Both the position numbers and the translations under genes were made by a program. The notes below the pieces were generated by a model. It had not been told where the DNA came from, ran no database searches, and saw only the letters and a list, made by a program, of their open reading frames with translations. Positions 18,701-28,516 of a stretch of 64,000 bases of DNA are shown here, in pieces (the first letter of the stretch is position 1; each line of letters opens with the position of its first letter). The stretch comes from an uncultured Chitinophaga sp. (GTDB lineage: Bacteria > Bacteroidota > Bacteroidia > Chitinophagales > Chitinophagaceae), in NCBI RefSeq assembly GCF_946479755.1, contig NZ_CAMLHC010000037.1:1-64000 (forward strand), in the 5' to 3' direction.

Positions 18701-21700
18701 GATCGTGACAACGATGGGCTTACCGGCCTGCCAGCCATTGGGCAGCTGCACGCCGATAGCGGCGCCGGTACCGCCTTCATTGATGGCAGCCAGTGAGCGG
18801 GTGATCTTCACAGGGGCCGTCAGCGGGTACTGCGCATCATCGATGTTTACCTCAAAAACATTCGTGGTATAAGTACTGATCGCATCGGTGGCGGCGGTAC
18901 TGATCACCAGTTTCTCCGGTCCTTCCACAAGGTTATCAGCAGCTATCTTCAGCGCAATCGTGGTATCGTTGGCGTTATTAAAGGAGAAAGCGTTGCTCAT
19001 GGTGTAGTCCGCACCGGCTTCCGCGTCGCCGCCGGTTTGTGTCAGCGTGAGACTGATGGGCACTTCTGTGGTAACACCCGCCGGCAGCGTGATACGTACG
19101 TTACCGTTATCTCCTTCTTTCGCGTTGACTGTTTTATAAGGTGTCAGTGTCAGCACCCTGTTGGCAGGAACGGTACGTGTCAGGTCCTGTATTTTCAGGT
19201 CGAGATTGTTCACGGTATAACCGGCCAGCGTGGCGTTGAGTTTCAGGGATTCGTCTTTTTCCAGCACCTGGTCGGTATTGGTTTGAATCACCTCGAAGGT
19301 GTGGGTTTTATCTGTTTTTTCCAGTTCCAGCAACGTGTTGATGAGCCTATAGTCGTTTTTAGCGGGACTGGCTTCTGATGCTGCATCTACTGCCAGCTGC
19401 ACCGCTACTTTTTTGGCGGAGGTGTACAGCCGCGCTACGGTCACGCTCAGCTTCTCCCCTTCCGGTATCAGCGTTTTGCTGGCGGTGAGGGTAATTTTAC
19501 GGGCGTCCGGTTTGTTGATGGTGTTATCTGCGATGTGAATGGTGGTGCTGGTAACAGGCAGTGCGGCGTTAGCCGGGTTACCGTCAATGACCAGGTCGGC
19601 ATCGTCGTCCAGCACATCGTTGTCTGTGGCGAGGACCTGCATGGAGGCGCTGCCGGTGGACTGGATGACCAGCTGTTTATTGAGGATAGTGGTATGGCGG
19701 TCGTCACCGGCGGTGGAGCTGCTGTTCTTCACCAGCTGTACTGTCAGCGGGATGGCGGATGTCCAGCCATTCGGCAGCGTGGCGGTCAGGGTAGCACCGG
19801 CAGGGTCGTTCTCCTGTATGGAGGCAGGGGTACTGCTGAGCACAATCGGGTTGGTTGCCAGCAGCGGATATTCCCGGTCGTTGATGGTAAAGGCCAGCGT
19901 AGCCGGTGTCATGCTATAGGTGGTGCCATAGGCATCGGTGATGGCCGGTGTGATGGTCAGGTTTTCCTGGTTTTCCACCAGGTCATCTTTTAATATGTTC
20001 AGCGTGGCGGCAGGCGCCGGTGTGGCGGCGGTGATCTGTAGCGGTCCGGTCAACGTATAGTCGCTGGCGGTAGCGGTGCCGGTGATAGCGCTGAGGGCGA
20101 TATTGATGGGTATTTGCGTGGTGACGCCTGCAGGCAGTGTAGCCGTAATAGTGGTCGTATTATTTTCTGCGATGGTCGTTTGCGGAACGTTGAAAGTCAC
20201 TTTTGTGTTGGCCGCGTTTCTCCTGGTAGCGTCGTTGATGGTGACGGTTGTGCCGCTCACCGTATAGGCGCCGGCGGTGCCTTTAATCACCAGGGCTTCA
20301 TCTTTCTCGATCACCATATCAGAAGCAGCCGTCAGCACGTTGGCCGGTGTAGTGTAGGTGCCGGTGGTATTGGCCGGTAGTTCAATTTCGTTGACAAGCG
20401 TATAGTCTGTCGCGCTGGCTTCTGTACCTGTTGGGTTGGCAGCCAGGGCGATTTTGATATTTTTGGCGAAGCTGTAGCCGCTGGTGAGGCTGATGGTAAA
20501 CGGCGTCGCCTGTCCTTCCGTCAGCGGGGTGGTGACCGGCGCGATGGCGATGGACACCGCGGCAGCATCTGTCTTATCGTGGATATTGAGTGTTACGTCT
20601 GCGCCGGTGGTGATACCTGTGAGCGGTACGCTGGCAGCTGTGGCAGCATGGATTACCAGCATGCGATCGTCTTCCAGTACCAGGTTGGCCGCTGCGGAAA
20701 TGACATCCGGCACGGATGCCTTTGCTCCTGCGGGAATTACCATGGAAGCAGGCAAACCGCTATAGGAACCTGTTTGCGCGGTGGTACCGGCGGCGGTGGA
20801 GATGTCAAACGTCAGTGCCACGTCGGTGGCAACGATACCGGCAGGCAGTTCTATCCAGCAGTTAGCGCCGGTGCCGCCTTCGTTAATATCGTTGGTAGAT
20901 AGGTGGAGTGTAGCCGGCGCCGTGAGCGGCAGCTGTGCATCTTTAACAGTGATGGTGGCGGGCGCCAGCTTAAAGGCGGTGGCGCTGCCGTCGGTGATAG
21001 CTGCGGTGAGGATGATGGTTTCATCCCCTTCGATACGGCCGTCGTCGGTCAGTTTGAGCGTACCGCTGACCGGTGTGCTGCCGTTGATGACATTGGCAGG
21101 CAGGGTCAGCGTATAGTCTGTATTTTCTGTGGCGGTGCCTCCTTTCGTCAGGGTAACGGTGATAGGTATATCCGTAGATACGCCCGCCGGCAGACTGATG
21201 TTGAAGGTGCCGTTGTAACCTTCTTTAAAGGTGAGCGCAGGATAGGATGCATCCGGATCTGCCGGGGTAACGGTAACGCCCAAGGTAATATTGGCGTCGT
21301 GGTTACGGGTGTCGTCGGTAATAGTGATCACGGGTCCGGCGGCTGTTTTAGCCTGACCGAGCACGTTGGCGTCTCCCTGTATTTTAAAAGTCTCGCTGGC
21401 TTCGAGGACCAGGTCCGTTTTAGCGGTGATTACAATGTCGGCGCTGCCGGTACCGTTAGCGATTTTCACTTTTTTATCCATGGTGAAGTCCACGTCTGCC
21501 AGGGCGGTATTGCCGGTTAGAACAGACAGGTCCACATAAGTATCTTCCGTCACTGTGGTGCTGCCGGGCAGGGAAATAGTACCGGTGATCTGGCTGCCTT
21601 CGTTGACGGTCGTCTGCGCGAAGTTAATGGTCAGCGTACGGTCTTCATCGTCCACGATAGTATAGGTCGCCTGTTTGGTGGCGCCCAGCTGTACCAGCGC

Positions 21701-23083
21701 ATTGCAGTTGATGTCCTGCAGTTCCAGGGTAAGCTTGCGGCTGTATTCCAGTCTGTCGTTGCCTTTGATGGTCACGTTGGTTACCGGTATGGTGGTAGCC
21801 GTGGTGTAGTTGCCGGCAGGTATAATGAAGCCCATTTCGTAGGTGAAATCCTGGTTTTCCTGGGCGGGGTGTGGTTCTCCGGCATTCGCCACCACTTTCA
21901 TTTCGGCGTATACCGGCATTTTAAGGATGCCGCCGCTCACTTTCAGCTGAAGACTTTGTGGTGCGTGGTTGTTACCGGTATTGCCTTCGTTGTCGCTGGC
22001 GTCGCCGGCAAATTCTATGGTCACGGGTGTGCTGCCGTCGCTGGTTTGTCCGCCGATAGCGGTGTGGATAGCTTCATAGTCAGGATAAGTGCTTACCGGC
22101 GCCGTGTTGTCCAGATCGCCGTATCCCACTGCTATGCGGGTGCCCAGCGTTTTACCGGCCAGTTTGTTATTCAGGGCCGATTGTACCAGTAACATACGGT
22201 CATAGGGTTCCATAATTCCCGTACCGGTATTGGACGGGTAGGGAAAGAGCGTCAGGTTTGAAGACGACTGGTATTTGCCCGGCGCTTTAATATCATCTGA
22301 CAGGAAATAACTGGCAAAGGAGGAGTTAGCGATAAAGGCATGGGTATAAGGCTGCAGCACGCCGCAGTTGATGCCGGCCGCCGTTCCGTGATAAGCGCCC
22401 ATGTAGGCTGTTCCACCCGGCTGTTTGAAGCCAAGGGCGCAGTAACCCGGGATACCTGCCAGATAATCGTTACCGGCGCTATAGGCATAGTTGGGGTCCT
22501 GCTGCATGGCCAGGTGTTCTTCCTGGTACAGCATCACGTTGTACCCGATGTTAATGCCGTTGAAAGAGTAGTCGACGGTAAAGTATTTATTCGGTGCTAT
22601 ATAAGTGTAAGCGCGGGTGATAAAGATCGGTGATTCGAAGTCAGTTCCGCCTGCCGGCTTTTTATCATAGACTTTGTTGAAGACGAAGACCCTGTAGGGA
22701 GTTGCGGCGCTGCCGTTTCCGATGACCGGCGAGATGTAGCAGACGTTGGTATCCAGGCTTTGCAGGGCCGTCATGGGTGTAGTACTGTGTTTCACCCGGA
22801 TATAGTCGCCATATCCTTTTTCGCCGTTGGCCACATAAGATTCTGTTTTTCCATTCCGGAACACCTGTATCCTGCCTTTGGCGTCCATTTCCAGCCGGAG
22901 GCCGTCGCTGGCGGAATTACCGCCGGTGGTGTTGATCACGCGGATGGCTGGTAATGGTGCCTGTGCCTGTATGCAGGTATAGGCCAGCAGGAACAGGAGC
23001 AGTGTTACGCAACGCCGAAGCATGGTTTTGCCTTCCGGCAATAGATGCAGCTTCTTTTTCATAGGATGGGACAGGACTAACAT
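15767..23083 (-). CDS. Giant SprB-like Calx-beta adhesin with T9SS type-B C-terminal domain
   Basis: A 2,438-residue cell-surface protein. A signal peptide ends near CIQAQ (about residue 41), and the start could also be ATG 23062 (MKKKLHLLPEG). An N-terminal domain of unknown type covers about 42-400. About 16 Calx-beta-like units follow (about 400-2265), each with an xxEGxxxxxxVxLP entry strand and a LEGDET-type acidic exit strand that probably binds calcium. A thrombospondin-3-like calcium stretch (about 2271-2322) holds repeated DxDGDGxxD. The C-terminus (about 2345-2438), from VHPAISPNNDGQGND to YTGFIVIKR, is the gliding-motility-associated CHU_C type T9SS signal. It is first in an operon with the PorP/SprF partner. 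A role in gliding, adhesion or biofilm is inferred by analogy to SprB. Confidence 0.92.
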   Translation of the reverse strand: MLVLSHPMKKKLHLLPEGKTMLRRCVTLLLFLLAYTCIQAQAPLPAIRVINTTGGNSASDGLRLEMDAKGRIQVFRNGKTESYVANGEKGYGDYIRVKHSTTPMTALQSLDTNVCYISPVIGNGSAATPYRVFVFNKVYDKKPAGGTDFESPIFITRAYTYIAPNKYFTVDYSFNGINIGYNVMLYQEEHLAMQQDPNYAYSAGNDYLAGIPGYCALGFKQPGGTAYMGAYHGTAAGINCGVLQPYTHAFIANSSFASYFLSDDIKAPGKYQSSSNLTLFPYPSNTGTGIMEPYDRMLLVQSALNNKLAGKTLGTRIAVGYGDLDNTAPVSTYPDYEAIHTAIGGQTSDGSTPVTIEFAGDASDNEGNTGNNHAPQSLQLKVSGGILKMPVYAEMKVVANAGEPHPAQENQDFTYEMGFIIPAGNYTTATTIPVTNVTIKGNDRLEYSRKLTLELQDINCNALVQLGATKQATYTIVDDEDRTLTINFAQTTVNEGSQITGTISLPGSTTVTEDTYVDLSVLTGNTALADVDFTMDKKVKIANGTGSADIVITAKTDLVLEASETFKIQGDANVLGQAKTAAGPVITITDDTRNHDANITLGVTVTPADPDASYPALTFKEGYNGTFNISLPAGVSTDIPITVTLTKGGTATENTDYTLTLPANVINGSTPVSGTLKLTDDGRIEGDETIILTAAITDGSATAFKLAPATITVKDAQLPLTAPATLHLSTNDINEGGTGANCWIELPAGIVATDVALTFDISTAAGTTAQTGSYSGLPASMVIPAGAKASVPDVISAAANLVLEDDRMLVIHAATAASVPLTGITTGADVTLNIHDKTDAAAVSIAIAPVTTPLTEGQATPFTISLTSGYSFAKNIKIALAANPTGTEASATDYTLVNEIELPANTTGTYTTPANVLTAASDMVIEKDEALVIKGTAGAYTVSGTTVTINDATRRNAANTKVTFNVPQTTIAENNTTTITATLPAGVTTQIPINIALSAITGTATASDYTLTGPLQITAATPAPAATLNILKDDLVENQENLTITPAITDAYGTTYSMTPATLAFTINDREYPLLATNPIVLSSTPASIQENDPAGATLTATLPNGWTSAIPLTVQLVKNSSSTAGDDRHTTILNKQLVIQSTGSASMQVLATDNDVLDDDADLVIDGNPANAALPVTSTTIHIADNTINKPDARKITLTASKTLIPEGEKLSVTVARLYTSAKKVAVQLAVDAASEASPAKNDYRLINTLLELEKTDKTHTFEVIQTNTDQVLEKDESLKLNATLAGYTVNNLDLKIQDLTRTVPANRVLTLTPYKTVNAKEGDNGNVRITLPAGVTTEVPISLTLTQTGGDAEAGADYTMSNAFSFNNANDTTIALKIAADNLVEGPEKLVISTAATDAISTYTTNVFEVNIDDAQYPLTAPVKITRSLAAINEGGTGAAIGVQLPNGWQAGKPIVVTINKDAASTADVIDYKPLSFPLTITIPKLGTGATHPVLLEAVKDLVLEDDETVVLTGTTGDVNMPVKGDTVVILDRTHDDPATGYIHIIPVTAGTAVKEGDTYTARVSLAPGVTSSKPITVTLSAGSATKAKPSDYSGLPPQVTIPALQPDVNFSVHAENDNILEKDELLQLVAAPKNIAGMKGDTLDLMIKDATRLDPNNLKVQVKIDSTILHEGSTSAVRVGFVNSLISSDEDITINIGRDAASTADAADYSGVPSSVTLPALTNNKVYTLQMINDNVLEGDETLQLTAQLVTTGYTLLQPSSLLIPETGDMSVHLQKKNDAAEPATHGAYVVKLPGASTAAAEVKVVFYVSSIAGTTNIAPIQTSATIAPGQNSVAVPVNVIDNLVIEGDEEVKVALMLAQMKRFNKNIGFDVNDKDTVRMTVFDDESYATGAKATARQMMVEKTADASEPNTPGAFRVRFTDTQLSAVKDVTVTYQVGGNAVADTRYRKLSGTTVIPAGKNYADIKVDPIDNTIVEGDENVQVQLKTVAGNIPGVTWPLSAKAKADVLIHDNDTLLVDIINDGLPVDEGKPVKFSIRAVNTAARDLPIRFRVDQDAARSFTAAGATVNGNTITVVLPALRTAQDFTLTAVDNDTNDDDGFLKATILPHVSGSGTPIYKAGANVSAQTAIHDNDPLTLAFAAEKFSVKEGNKGENTPLKFVVKMNRKSSREITLSYDFEESTDGVSFPYLGFKATPGTDFDNTVKQAKIPAFQPGGEVVVNIIGDEAFEQNETFIVKLQTVTVPSGQNTPVLGDPAKATGVILNDDPMCKTCDTDGDGLTDEQEDINGNGDPFDDDTDGDGIPNFLDLDSDGDGVPDSVSRFHLDNNRKIDYLDGKDGKIKVHPAISPNNDGQGNDLMYIQNIEKFPKNEVVVFNRWGGTVYKTSNYDNKSNSFRGKANAGGQSGADVPDGSYFYQIQIWVDGRVERYTGFIVIKR

Positions 23084-23180
23084 ATGCGTGTGTAAATTTC
23101 TATTTATACATATAGATTTTATTCAAAAAATGTAAAAAACAGTCCTTTGTAAAACCCTATATGCCTCGTAATTGGCTCTC

Positions 23181-23239
23181 CCGGCAAACCTTTAACCTAA
23201 ATACTTCATAAGCTGAAGCTGAAAAACCTTTGTTGCCGG
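23181..23239. other. Unassigned structured element upstream of the adhesin operon
   Basis: CCGGCAA (23181-23187) pairs with TTGCCGG (23233-23239), enclosing a small hairpin CTTCA/TGAAG (23204-23208, 23214-23218) and two copies of AACCTTT. It lies 100-160 bases upstream of the giant adhesin start (minus) and 310 bases before ahcY (plus). The rest of 23084-23551 is AT-rich with no gene. It matches no riboswitch class that I recognise, and its strand is uncertain. Confidence 0.35.
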
Positions 23240-23527
23240 CAATTATTGTTATCAATACCCCCGGGGATGGGGAGAAAATAAGACACACAAATTGCGCTTA
23301 CAATGATGTTTAATAATTGCTCATACTCTACTAACTGTTCTTTACCACTAAACAATTAAATATTAAATCATATATTTTAATTTACAAACTTATAACATAA
23401 ATTATATTAAATCAAATTTAATTTGAAACGGTTGGCAGAGAGAGCTCTAACGAAATGATTAACAAAATTTTAGGGGCACACTGCGGTCAGGAGGACGGCG
23501 CTATTATGTAAAAAGTTAAAATAAGCC

Positions 23528-23535
23528 TAGATTTG
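23528..23535 (+). promoter_or_regulatory. Promoter -7 box of ahcY
   Basis: TAGATTTG, an exact TAnnTTTG match, lies 16 bases before the ahcY ATG at 23552. No clear TTG box is seen at the expected distance. Confidence 0.6.
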
Positions 23536-23551
23536 CACAAAACTTTATTTA

Positions 23552-24880
23552 ATGTCCACAATTGCAACATCCAACATCGACTTTAGCCTTCCGTACAAGG
23601 TAAAAGATATGTCACTTGCGGCCTGGGGTCGTAAAGAGATAGAGCTGGCAGAAGCCGAAATGCCCGGTTTGATGTCATTGAGAGAAGAATATGGTGATAA
23701 GAAACCCCTGAAAGGCGCACGTATCGCCGGTTGTCTGCACATGACCATTCAGACCGCTGTACTGATCGAAACCCTGGTACACCTGGGTGCGGAAGTACGC
23801 TGGAGCTCCTGCAACATCTTCTCTACGCAAGACCACGCCGCTGCTGCTGTAGCTGCTGCCGGTGTTCCTGTATTTGCCTGGAAAGGTCTCAACGAACAGG
23901 AATTTGACTGGTGTATTGAACAGACCCTCTTCTTCGGTGGTGCTGACCGTCCGCTGAACATGATCCTGGATGATGGTGGCGACCTGACCAACATGGTACT
24001 GGACAAGTATACTGAGCTGATCCAGCACATTAAAGGTCTGAGCGAAGAAACCACTACCGGTGTTCACCGCCTGTATGAGCGCATGAAAAACGGTACTTTG
24101 CCGATGCCTGCCATCAATATCAACGACTCTGTTACCAAATCCAAATTTGACAACAAATACGGTTGCCGCGAATCCTGTGTAGACGCTATCCGTCGTGCTA
24201 CTGACGTGATGATCGCCGGTAAAGTGGCTGTTGTTGCTGGTTTTGGCGACGTAGGTAAAGGTTCCGCTGAATCCCTGAGAGGTGCAGGCGCCCGTGTAAT
24301 CGTTACCGAGATCGACCCGATCTGTGCTTTACAGGCCGCCATGGAAGGTTACGAAGTGAAAAAAATGAACGATGCCGTTAAAGAAGCGGACATCATCGTT
24401 ACCACTACCGGTTGCCGTGATATCATCACCGGCGAACACTTCAAACTGATGAAGGATAAATGTATCGTTTCCAATATCGGTCACTTCGATATCGAAATCG
24501 ATGTAGCATGGCTGAATAAGAACTACGGCAACACCAAAGTGGAAATCAAACCCCAGGTAGATAAATATACCATCGACGGTAAAGATATCATCCTGCTGGC
24601 AGAAGGCCGCCTGGTGAACCTGGGTTGCGCTACCGGCCACCCTTCCTTCGTAATGAGTAACTCTTTCACCAACCAGACACTGGCTCAGCTGGAACTGTGG
24701 CTGAACTCAGACCAGTACGAAAACAAAGTATACGTACTGCCTAAACACCTGGATGAAAAAGTAGCCCGCTTACACCTGAAAAAAATCGGTGTGGAACTGG
24801 ACGTACTCACTTCCGCTCAATCCGAGTACCTCGGCATTCCGGCAGAAGGTCCGTTCAAACCAGACTACTACAGATACTAG
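23552..24880 (+). CDS. ahcY: Adenosylhomocysteinase
   Basis: Splits S-adenosylhomocysteine reversibly into adenosine and homocysteine, removing the product inhibitor of methyltransferases. The 442-residue protein begins the catalytic domain with [16 protein letters not shown]. It shows [21 protein letters not shown], the NAD-binding loop [11 protein letters not shown] near residues 227-237, and the C-terminal FKPDYYRY expected of the family. Length is normal and the start at 23552 fits. It is a single-gene unit with its own promoter box and terminator. The pdxJ gene downstream has its own promoter. Confidence 0.98.
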   Translation: MSTIATSNIDFSLPYKVKDMSLAAWGRKEIELAEAEMPGLMSLREEYGDKKPLKGARIAGCLHMTIQTAVLIETLVHLGAEVRWSSCNIFSTQDHAAAAVAAAGVPVFAWKGLNEQEFDWCIEQTLFFGGADRPLNMILDDGGDLTNMVLDKYTELIQHIKGLSEETTTGVHRLYERMKNGTLPMPAININDSVTKSKFDNKYGCRESCVDAIRRATDVMIAGKVAVVAGFGDVGKGSAESLRGAGARVIVTEIDPICALQAAMEGYEVKKMNDAVKEADIIVTTTGCRDIITGEHFKLMKDKCIVSNIGHFDIEIDVAWLNKNYGNTKVEIKPQVDKYTIDGKDIILLAEGRLVNLGCATGHPSFVMSNSFTNQTLAQLELWLNSDQYENKVYVLPKHLDEKVARLHLKKIGVELDVLTSAQSEYLGIPAEGPFKPDYYRY

Positions 24881-24901
24881 TCAATACATATTGACAACAC
24901 A

Positions 24902-24938
24902 AAGACCTGAGCGAATCACCTTTGCTCAGGTCTTTTTT
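24902..24938 (+). terminator. Rho-independent terminator of ahcY
   Basis: A perfect stem, AAGACCTGAGC with GCTCAGGTCTT, and an 11-base loop, followed by TTTTTTT. Confidence 0.92.
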
Positions 24939-25019
24939 TATGGGCCGTATTTTTTATGCACACTGCGATAAAACAGCCACCCGTTCGTAATTCGTCGGCC
25001 GTAATTCATAATTGATTAG

Positions 25020-25027
25020 TATTTTTG
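25020..25027 (+). promoter_or_regulatory. Promoter -7 box 4 bases before the pdxJ ATG
   Basis: TATTTTTG, an exact TAnnTTTG match. Only TGGC separates it from the ATG at 25032, so transcription should start at or next to the start codon (leaderless). Confidence 0.65.
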
Positions 25028-25031
25028 TGGC

Positions 25032-25766
25032 ATGACAAAGCTGAGCGTAAATATCAACAAGTTTGCTACCCTGCGCAATGCACGGGGCGGCAACCTACCG
25101 GACATTCTTAAAGTGGCACAGGATTGCGAACGGTTCGGCGCTGACGGTATCACCGTACACCCCCGCCCGGACGAGCGTCATATCCGCTACCAGGACGTAA
25201 GAGACCTTAAACCCCTTGTCACTACCGAATTTAATATCGAAGGATACCCTTCCCGGGATTTTATGGACCTCGTACTGTCCGTAAAACCTCATCAGTGCAC
25301 GCTGGTACCGGACCCACCGGACGCCATCACTTCCAACACCGGCTGGGATACCATCCAACACCAGTCCCAACTGAAAGAAGTGATCAGTGAGCTGAAAAAT
25401 GCAGGCATCCGCGTTTCCATCTTCCTCAACGCTGAACCAGACAAGGTAGAAGGCGCTAAAACCGCCGGCGCAGACCGTATCGAACTGTATACCGGCCCTT
25501 ACGCGGAAGAATACACGAAAGCACGTACACAACCGCAGAACCTCCAGCTGTTCAACGACTATAAAAACACCGCCCGCGAAGCCACCAACATCGGACTGGA
25601 ACTGAACGCCGGCCATGACCTGAACCTCGACAACCTCCGCTTCTTTAAACTGCATATCCCGCAACTGAAAGAAGTGTCCATCGGTCATGCCCTCGTAGTC
25701 GATGCACTGTACTATGGCCTCGAGAACACCATCCAGCTGTATAAAAGACAACTGGCCGACCACTAA
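25032..25766 (+). CDS. pdxJ: Pyridoxine 5'-phosphate synthase
   Basis: Last step of the DXP-dependent vitamin B6 route: it condenses 3-amino-2-oxopropyl phosphate with DXP to give pyridoxine 5'-phosphate. The 244-residue TIM-barrel protein starts TKLSVNINKFATLRNARGG. It carries the phosphate-binding ITVHPRPDERHI near residues 39-50 and the late GLELNAGHDLNLDNL near 195-209. Length is normal. It is a single-gene unit flanked by a very close promoter box and a palindromic terminator. Confidence 0.97.
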   Translation: MTKLSVNINKFATLRNARGGNLPDILKVAQDCERFGADGITVHPRPDERHIRYQDVRDLKPLVTTEFNIEGYPSRDFMDLVLSVKPHQCTLVPDPPDAITSNTGWDTIQHQSQLKEVISELKNAGIRVSIFLNAEPDKVEGAKTAGADRIELYTGPYAEEYTKARTQPQNLQLFNDYKNTAREATNIGLELNAGHDLNLDNLRFFKLHIPQLKEVSIGHALVVDALYYGLENTIQLYKRQLADH

Positions 25767-25784
25767 CAACAACATAAAATATAA

Positions 25785-25826
25785 AAAAGATACCCGTTTG
25801 ATATATCAAACGGGTATCTTTTTTTA
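25785..25826 (+). terminator. Palindromic terminator of pdxJ
   Basis: A nearly perfect self-complementary stretch, AAAAAGATACCCGTTTGATA with its mirror, ends in a T tract. A-rich on one side and T-rich on the other, it could work in both directions. Confidence 0.9.
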
Positions 25827-25899
25827 TATCCTTATGCCTCGCTGCTGTCTCCGCGAATCAGAAAAATCAGTAACCATCATGTCCGTCACGGTTAAATAT

Positions 25900-25930
25900 T
25901 AAAGCCATTCCGCTGAGAGGAATGGCTTTA
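25900..25930. other. Inverted repeat in the pdxJ-lon convergent gap
   Basis: A perfect 12-bp stem, TAAAGCCATTCC/GGAATGGCTTTA, with a 7-base loop and no T tract. Near the lon stop, 26077-26101 holds a second, imperfect hairpin (TGGAAATACC/GGTGTTTCCA). I see no gene in 25767-26113. Confidence 0.5.
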
Positions 25931-26113
25931 AGAACCCTTAAAACAATCAACATGATGCTCATACCGGGGTCACAACAAAACCGATATGAACTTTTAAAAA
26001 ATTGCTGCCAGGACTGGCAACAAAATAACTTTATGCTAAAACTAAAACTAATTCACTTTTATGTGCACCACGCAGTGGAAATACCCTTTCGGTGTTTCCA
26101 CCGTTCCGGTGGC

Positions 26114-28516
26114 TTACTTCTTTAATAACGCTATTTCCAGCACTTGGTTCATTTCTCTTACATAATGAAATTTCATGCCTTTGATATATGAAGGATTTAT
26201 GTCTTTTATATCCTTCTCATTCTGCCAGCATAAGATAATTTCCTTGATACCTGCCCTTTTGGCGGCCAGAATTTTTTCTTTGATGCCGCCTACCGGCAGT
26301 ACCTGCCCTCTCAACGTAATCTCCCCGCTCATGGCCAGGTAAGATTTTACCCTCCGGCCTGTAAATACGGAAGCCAACGCTGTCAGCATGGTGATACCTG
26401 CACTGGGACCGTCTTTCGGCACCGCACCTTCCGGCACGTGTACGTGTACGTTCTTCGTATGGAAGATTTTCGGGTCCAGCTTCAGCATAGCAGGGTTGGA
26501 CTGTAAATAGGTCAGGGCCGTTACGGCAGACTCTTTCATCACATTACCCAGGTTACCTGTCAGCTTCAGTTCCCCTTTGCCTTCGCTCAGGCTGCTTTCG
26601 ATGAACAGGATATCGCCGCCCACGTAGGTCCAGGCCAGTCCTACGGCAACGCCCGGAGGATTGCCCACTTTATAGATCTCGTTGGAATAACGGGGCCTGC
26701 CCAGTATCCGCTCTATGTCTGCATCGGTGATGTTTTCCGGCAGCTTACGCTCCATGGCCACTTCTTTGGCCAGGTTGCGCATGATAGCGGCAAAAAGCCT
26801 GTCCAGTTCCCGGACGCCGCTTTCGCGGGTATAGTCCGCAATAACATGTTCGATAACGTTATTGCCTATCTTGAATTTTGCGTCTTTCAGGCCGTGCGCC
26901 TCCTTCTGTTTGGGCAGCAGGTGGCGTTTGGCGATCTCGGTCTTTTCTTCGATGGAATAACCGCTGAGGTCAATGATTTCCAGCCTGTCGCGCAGCGCAG
27001 GGTGGATAGCGTTGATATTGTTCGCTGTCGCGATAAACAACACTTTGCTCAGATCGAATTCCAGCTCGAGGTAGTTATCGTAGAAAGTGCTGTTCTGCTC
27101 GGGGTCCAGTACTTCCAGCAGGGCTGAACTCGGGTCGCCGCGCAGATCGTTGCCGATCTTGTCAATTTCATCGAGGATCATGACAGGGTTGGCAGATTTG
27201 ATTTTGCGGATGGATTGTATCACCCGTCCCGGCATAGCGCCGATATAGGTTTTACGGTGACCTCTGATCTCGCTTTCATCGTGCAGTCCGCCGAGGCTCA
27301 ACCGCACGTATTTACGACCCACCGCGCTGGCAATAGAGCGGCCGAGGGAAGTTTTACCAATACCTGGAGGGCCTACGAAACACAGGATCGGTGATTTCAT
27401 ATCCCCTTTCAGTTTCAGTACCGCCAGGTATTCCAGGATGCGCTCCTTGATTTTTTCCATGCCGTAATGGTCATGGTCCAGTATTTTTTTCGCCTTTTTC
27501 AGGTCATAGCTGTCAGTGGTATATTCGCCCCAGGGCAGGTCCAGCAACAGGTCCAGGTGGTTGTACACCACGCTGTAGTCCGGCGTGCTGGGATGCATCC
27601 GTTCCAGTTTCTCGATTCCTTTGGCAAAGGCTTCTGCCGCAGTGGCCGGCCATTTCTTTTCTTCCGCTTTGCGCTTCATTTCCTTCAGCTCGCGGTCGTT
27701 GGCGTCGCCACCCAGCTCCTCCTTGATGGACTTCATCTGCTGTTGCAGAAAGTAGTCACGCTGCTGTTTGTCGAGATCTGCCTTGGTTTTATTGGTGATT
27801 TTGTTTTTCAGTTCTGCCAGCTGCAACTCTGTCTGCAACAGTTTCATCAACAGTTCTGCACGGGTGCGCAGGTTGTTGATTTCCAGCAGTTGCTGTTTGT
27901 CTTTCAGGTCAGAGTTGAGGTTGGAAGACACGAAATGCACCAGGAAAGAAGCATTTTCGATGTTTTTGAGGATAATGCTCGCTTCCGAAGGCAGGTTGGG
28001 CGACAGCTGGATGATCTGTGCTGCCAGGTCTTTGATAGAGGAGATATAAGCCTCAAATTCAGAATCGTCTTCCGCCGCCTCGTCCTGTAGCAGGTCTATC
28101 CGGGCTTTGAAATACGGATCTTCTGCAACAATCTCTTTTATCTTGAAGCGTTTACGGCCCTGGATGATGATGGTAGTGCCGCCGTCCGGCATTTTGATGA
28201 GTTTGACGATGCGGGCCACTGTGCCCACCTCGCTGAGATCGGCCACATTGGGATCTTCGATGGAACTGTCTTTCTGTGCCACCACACCGATCAATTTGTC
28301 AGCCTTGTATGCGTCGTTAACTGCCTTTATGGATTTATCCCTGCCCACAGTGATCGGTAAAACCACACCGGGAAACAGGACGGTATTGCGCAATGGTAAT
28401 AATGCCAGTTCATCGGGAATATTATCTTCCTCCTGACCCTCCCCGTCTTCATTCAAAGGGATAATAGGCATAAACTCCATTTCATCTTCCGAATTTCCTA
28501 AATAAAATCTGTTCAT
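26114..28516 (-). CDS. lon: ATP-dependent protease Lon
   Basis: Cytosolic AAA+ serine protease that degrades misfolded and regulatory proteins. The 800-residue product has the N-terminal substrate-binding domain ([19 protein letters not shown] near residues 36-54) and a coiled middle region. The ATPase Walker [14 protein letters not shown] lies near residue 380 and Walker [10 protein letters not shown] near 448. The C-terminal protease domain has the catalytic Ser in [11 protein letters not shown] near 700, with its Lys partner downstream. It is an acidic-start variant typical of Bacteroidota. The only good promoter box lies about 290 bases upstream, so the mRNA would carry a long structured leader. 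Confidence 0.97.
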   Translation of the reverse strand: MNRFYLGNSEDEMEFMPIIPLNEDGEGQEEDNIPDELALLPLRNTVLFPGVVLPITVGRDKSIKAVNDAYKADKLIGVVAQKDSSIEDPNVADLSEVGTVARIVKLIKMPDGGTTIIIQGRKRFKIKEIVAEDPYFKARIDLLQDEAAEDDSEFEAYISSIKDLAAQIIQLSPNLPSEASIILKNIENASFLVHFVSSNLNSDLKDKQQLLEINNLRTRAELLMKLLQTELQLAELKNKITNKTKADLDKQQRDYFLQQQMKSIKEELGGDANDRELKEMKRKAEEKKWPATAAEAFAKGIEKLERMHPSTPDYSVVYNHLDLLLDLPWGEYTTDSYDLKKAKKILDHDHYGMEKIKERILEYLAVLKLKGDMKSPILCFVGPPGIGKTSLGRSIASAVGRKYVRLSLGGLHDESEIRGHRKTYIGAMPGRVIQSIRKIKSANPVMILDEIDKIGNDLRGDPSSALLEVLDPEQNSTFYDNYLELEFDLSKVLFIATANNINAIHPALRDRLEIIDLSGYSIEEKTEIAKRHLLPKQKEAHGLKDAKFKIGNNVIEHVIADYTRESGVRELDRLFAAIMRNLAKEVAMERKLPENITDADIERILGRPRYSNEIYKVGNPPGVAVGLAWTYVGGDILFIESSLSEGKGELKLTGNLGNVMKESAVTALTYLQSNPAMLKLDPKIFHTKNVHVHVPEGAVPKDGPSAGITMLTALASVFTGRRVKSYLAMSGEITLRGQVLPVGGIKEKILAAKRAGIKEIILCWQNEKDIKDINPSYIKGMKFHYVREMNQVLEIALLKK

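Noticed and set aside
23181..23239. A c-di-GMP (GEMM) or SAM/SAH riboswitch before the adhesin or ahcY
   Set aside because: GGCAAACC recalls GEMM, but the tetraloop/receptor parts and the conserved ACGCAAAG segment are missing, and no SAM or SAH core is present. I list only an unassigned element.
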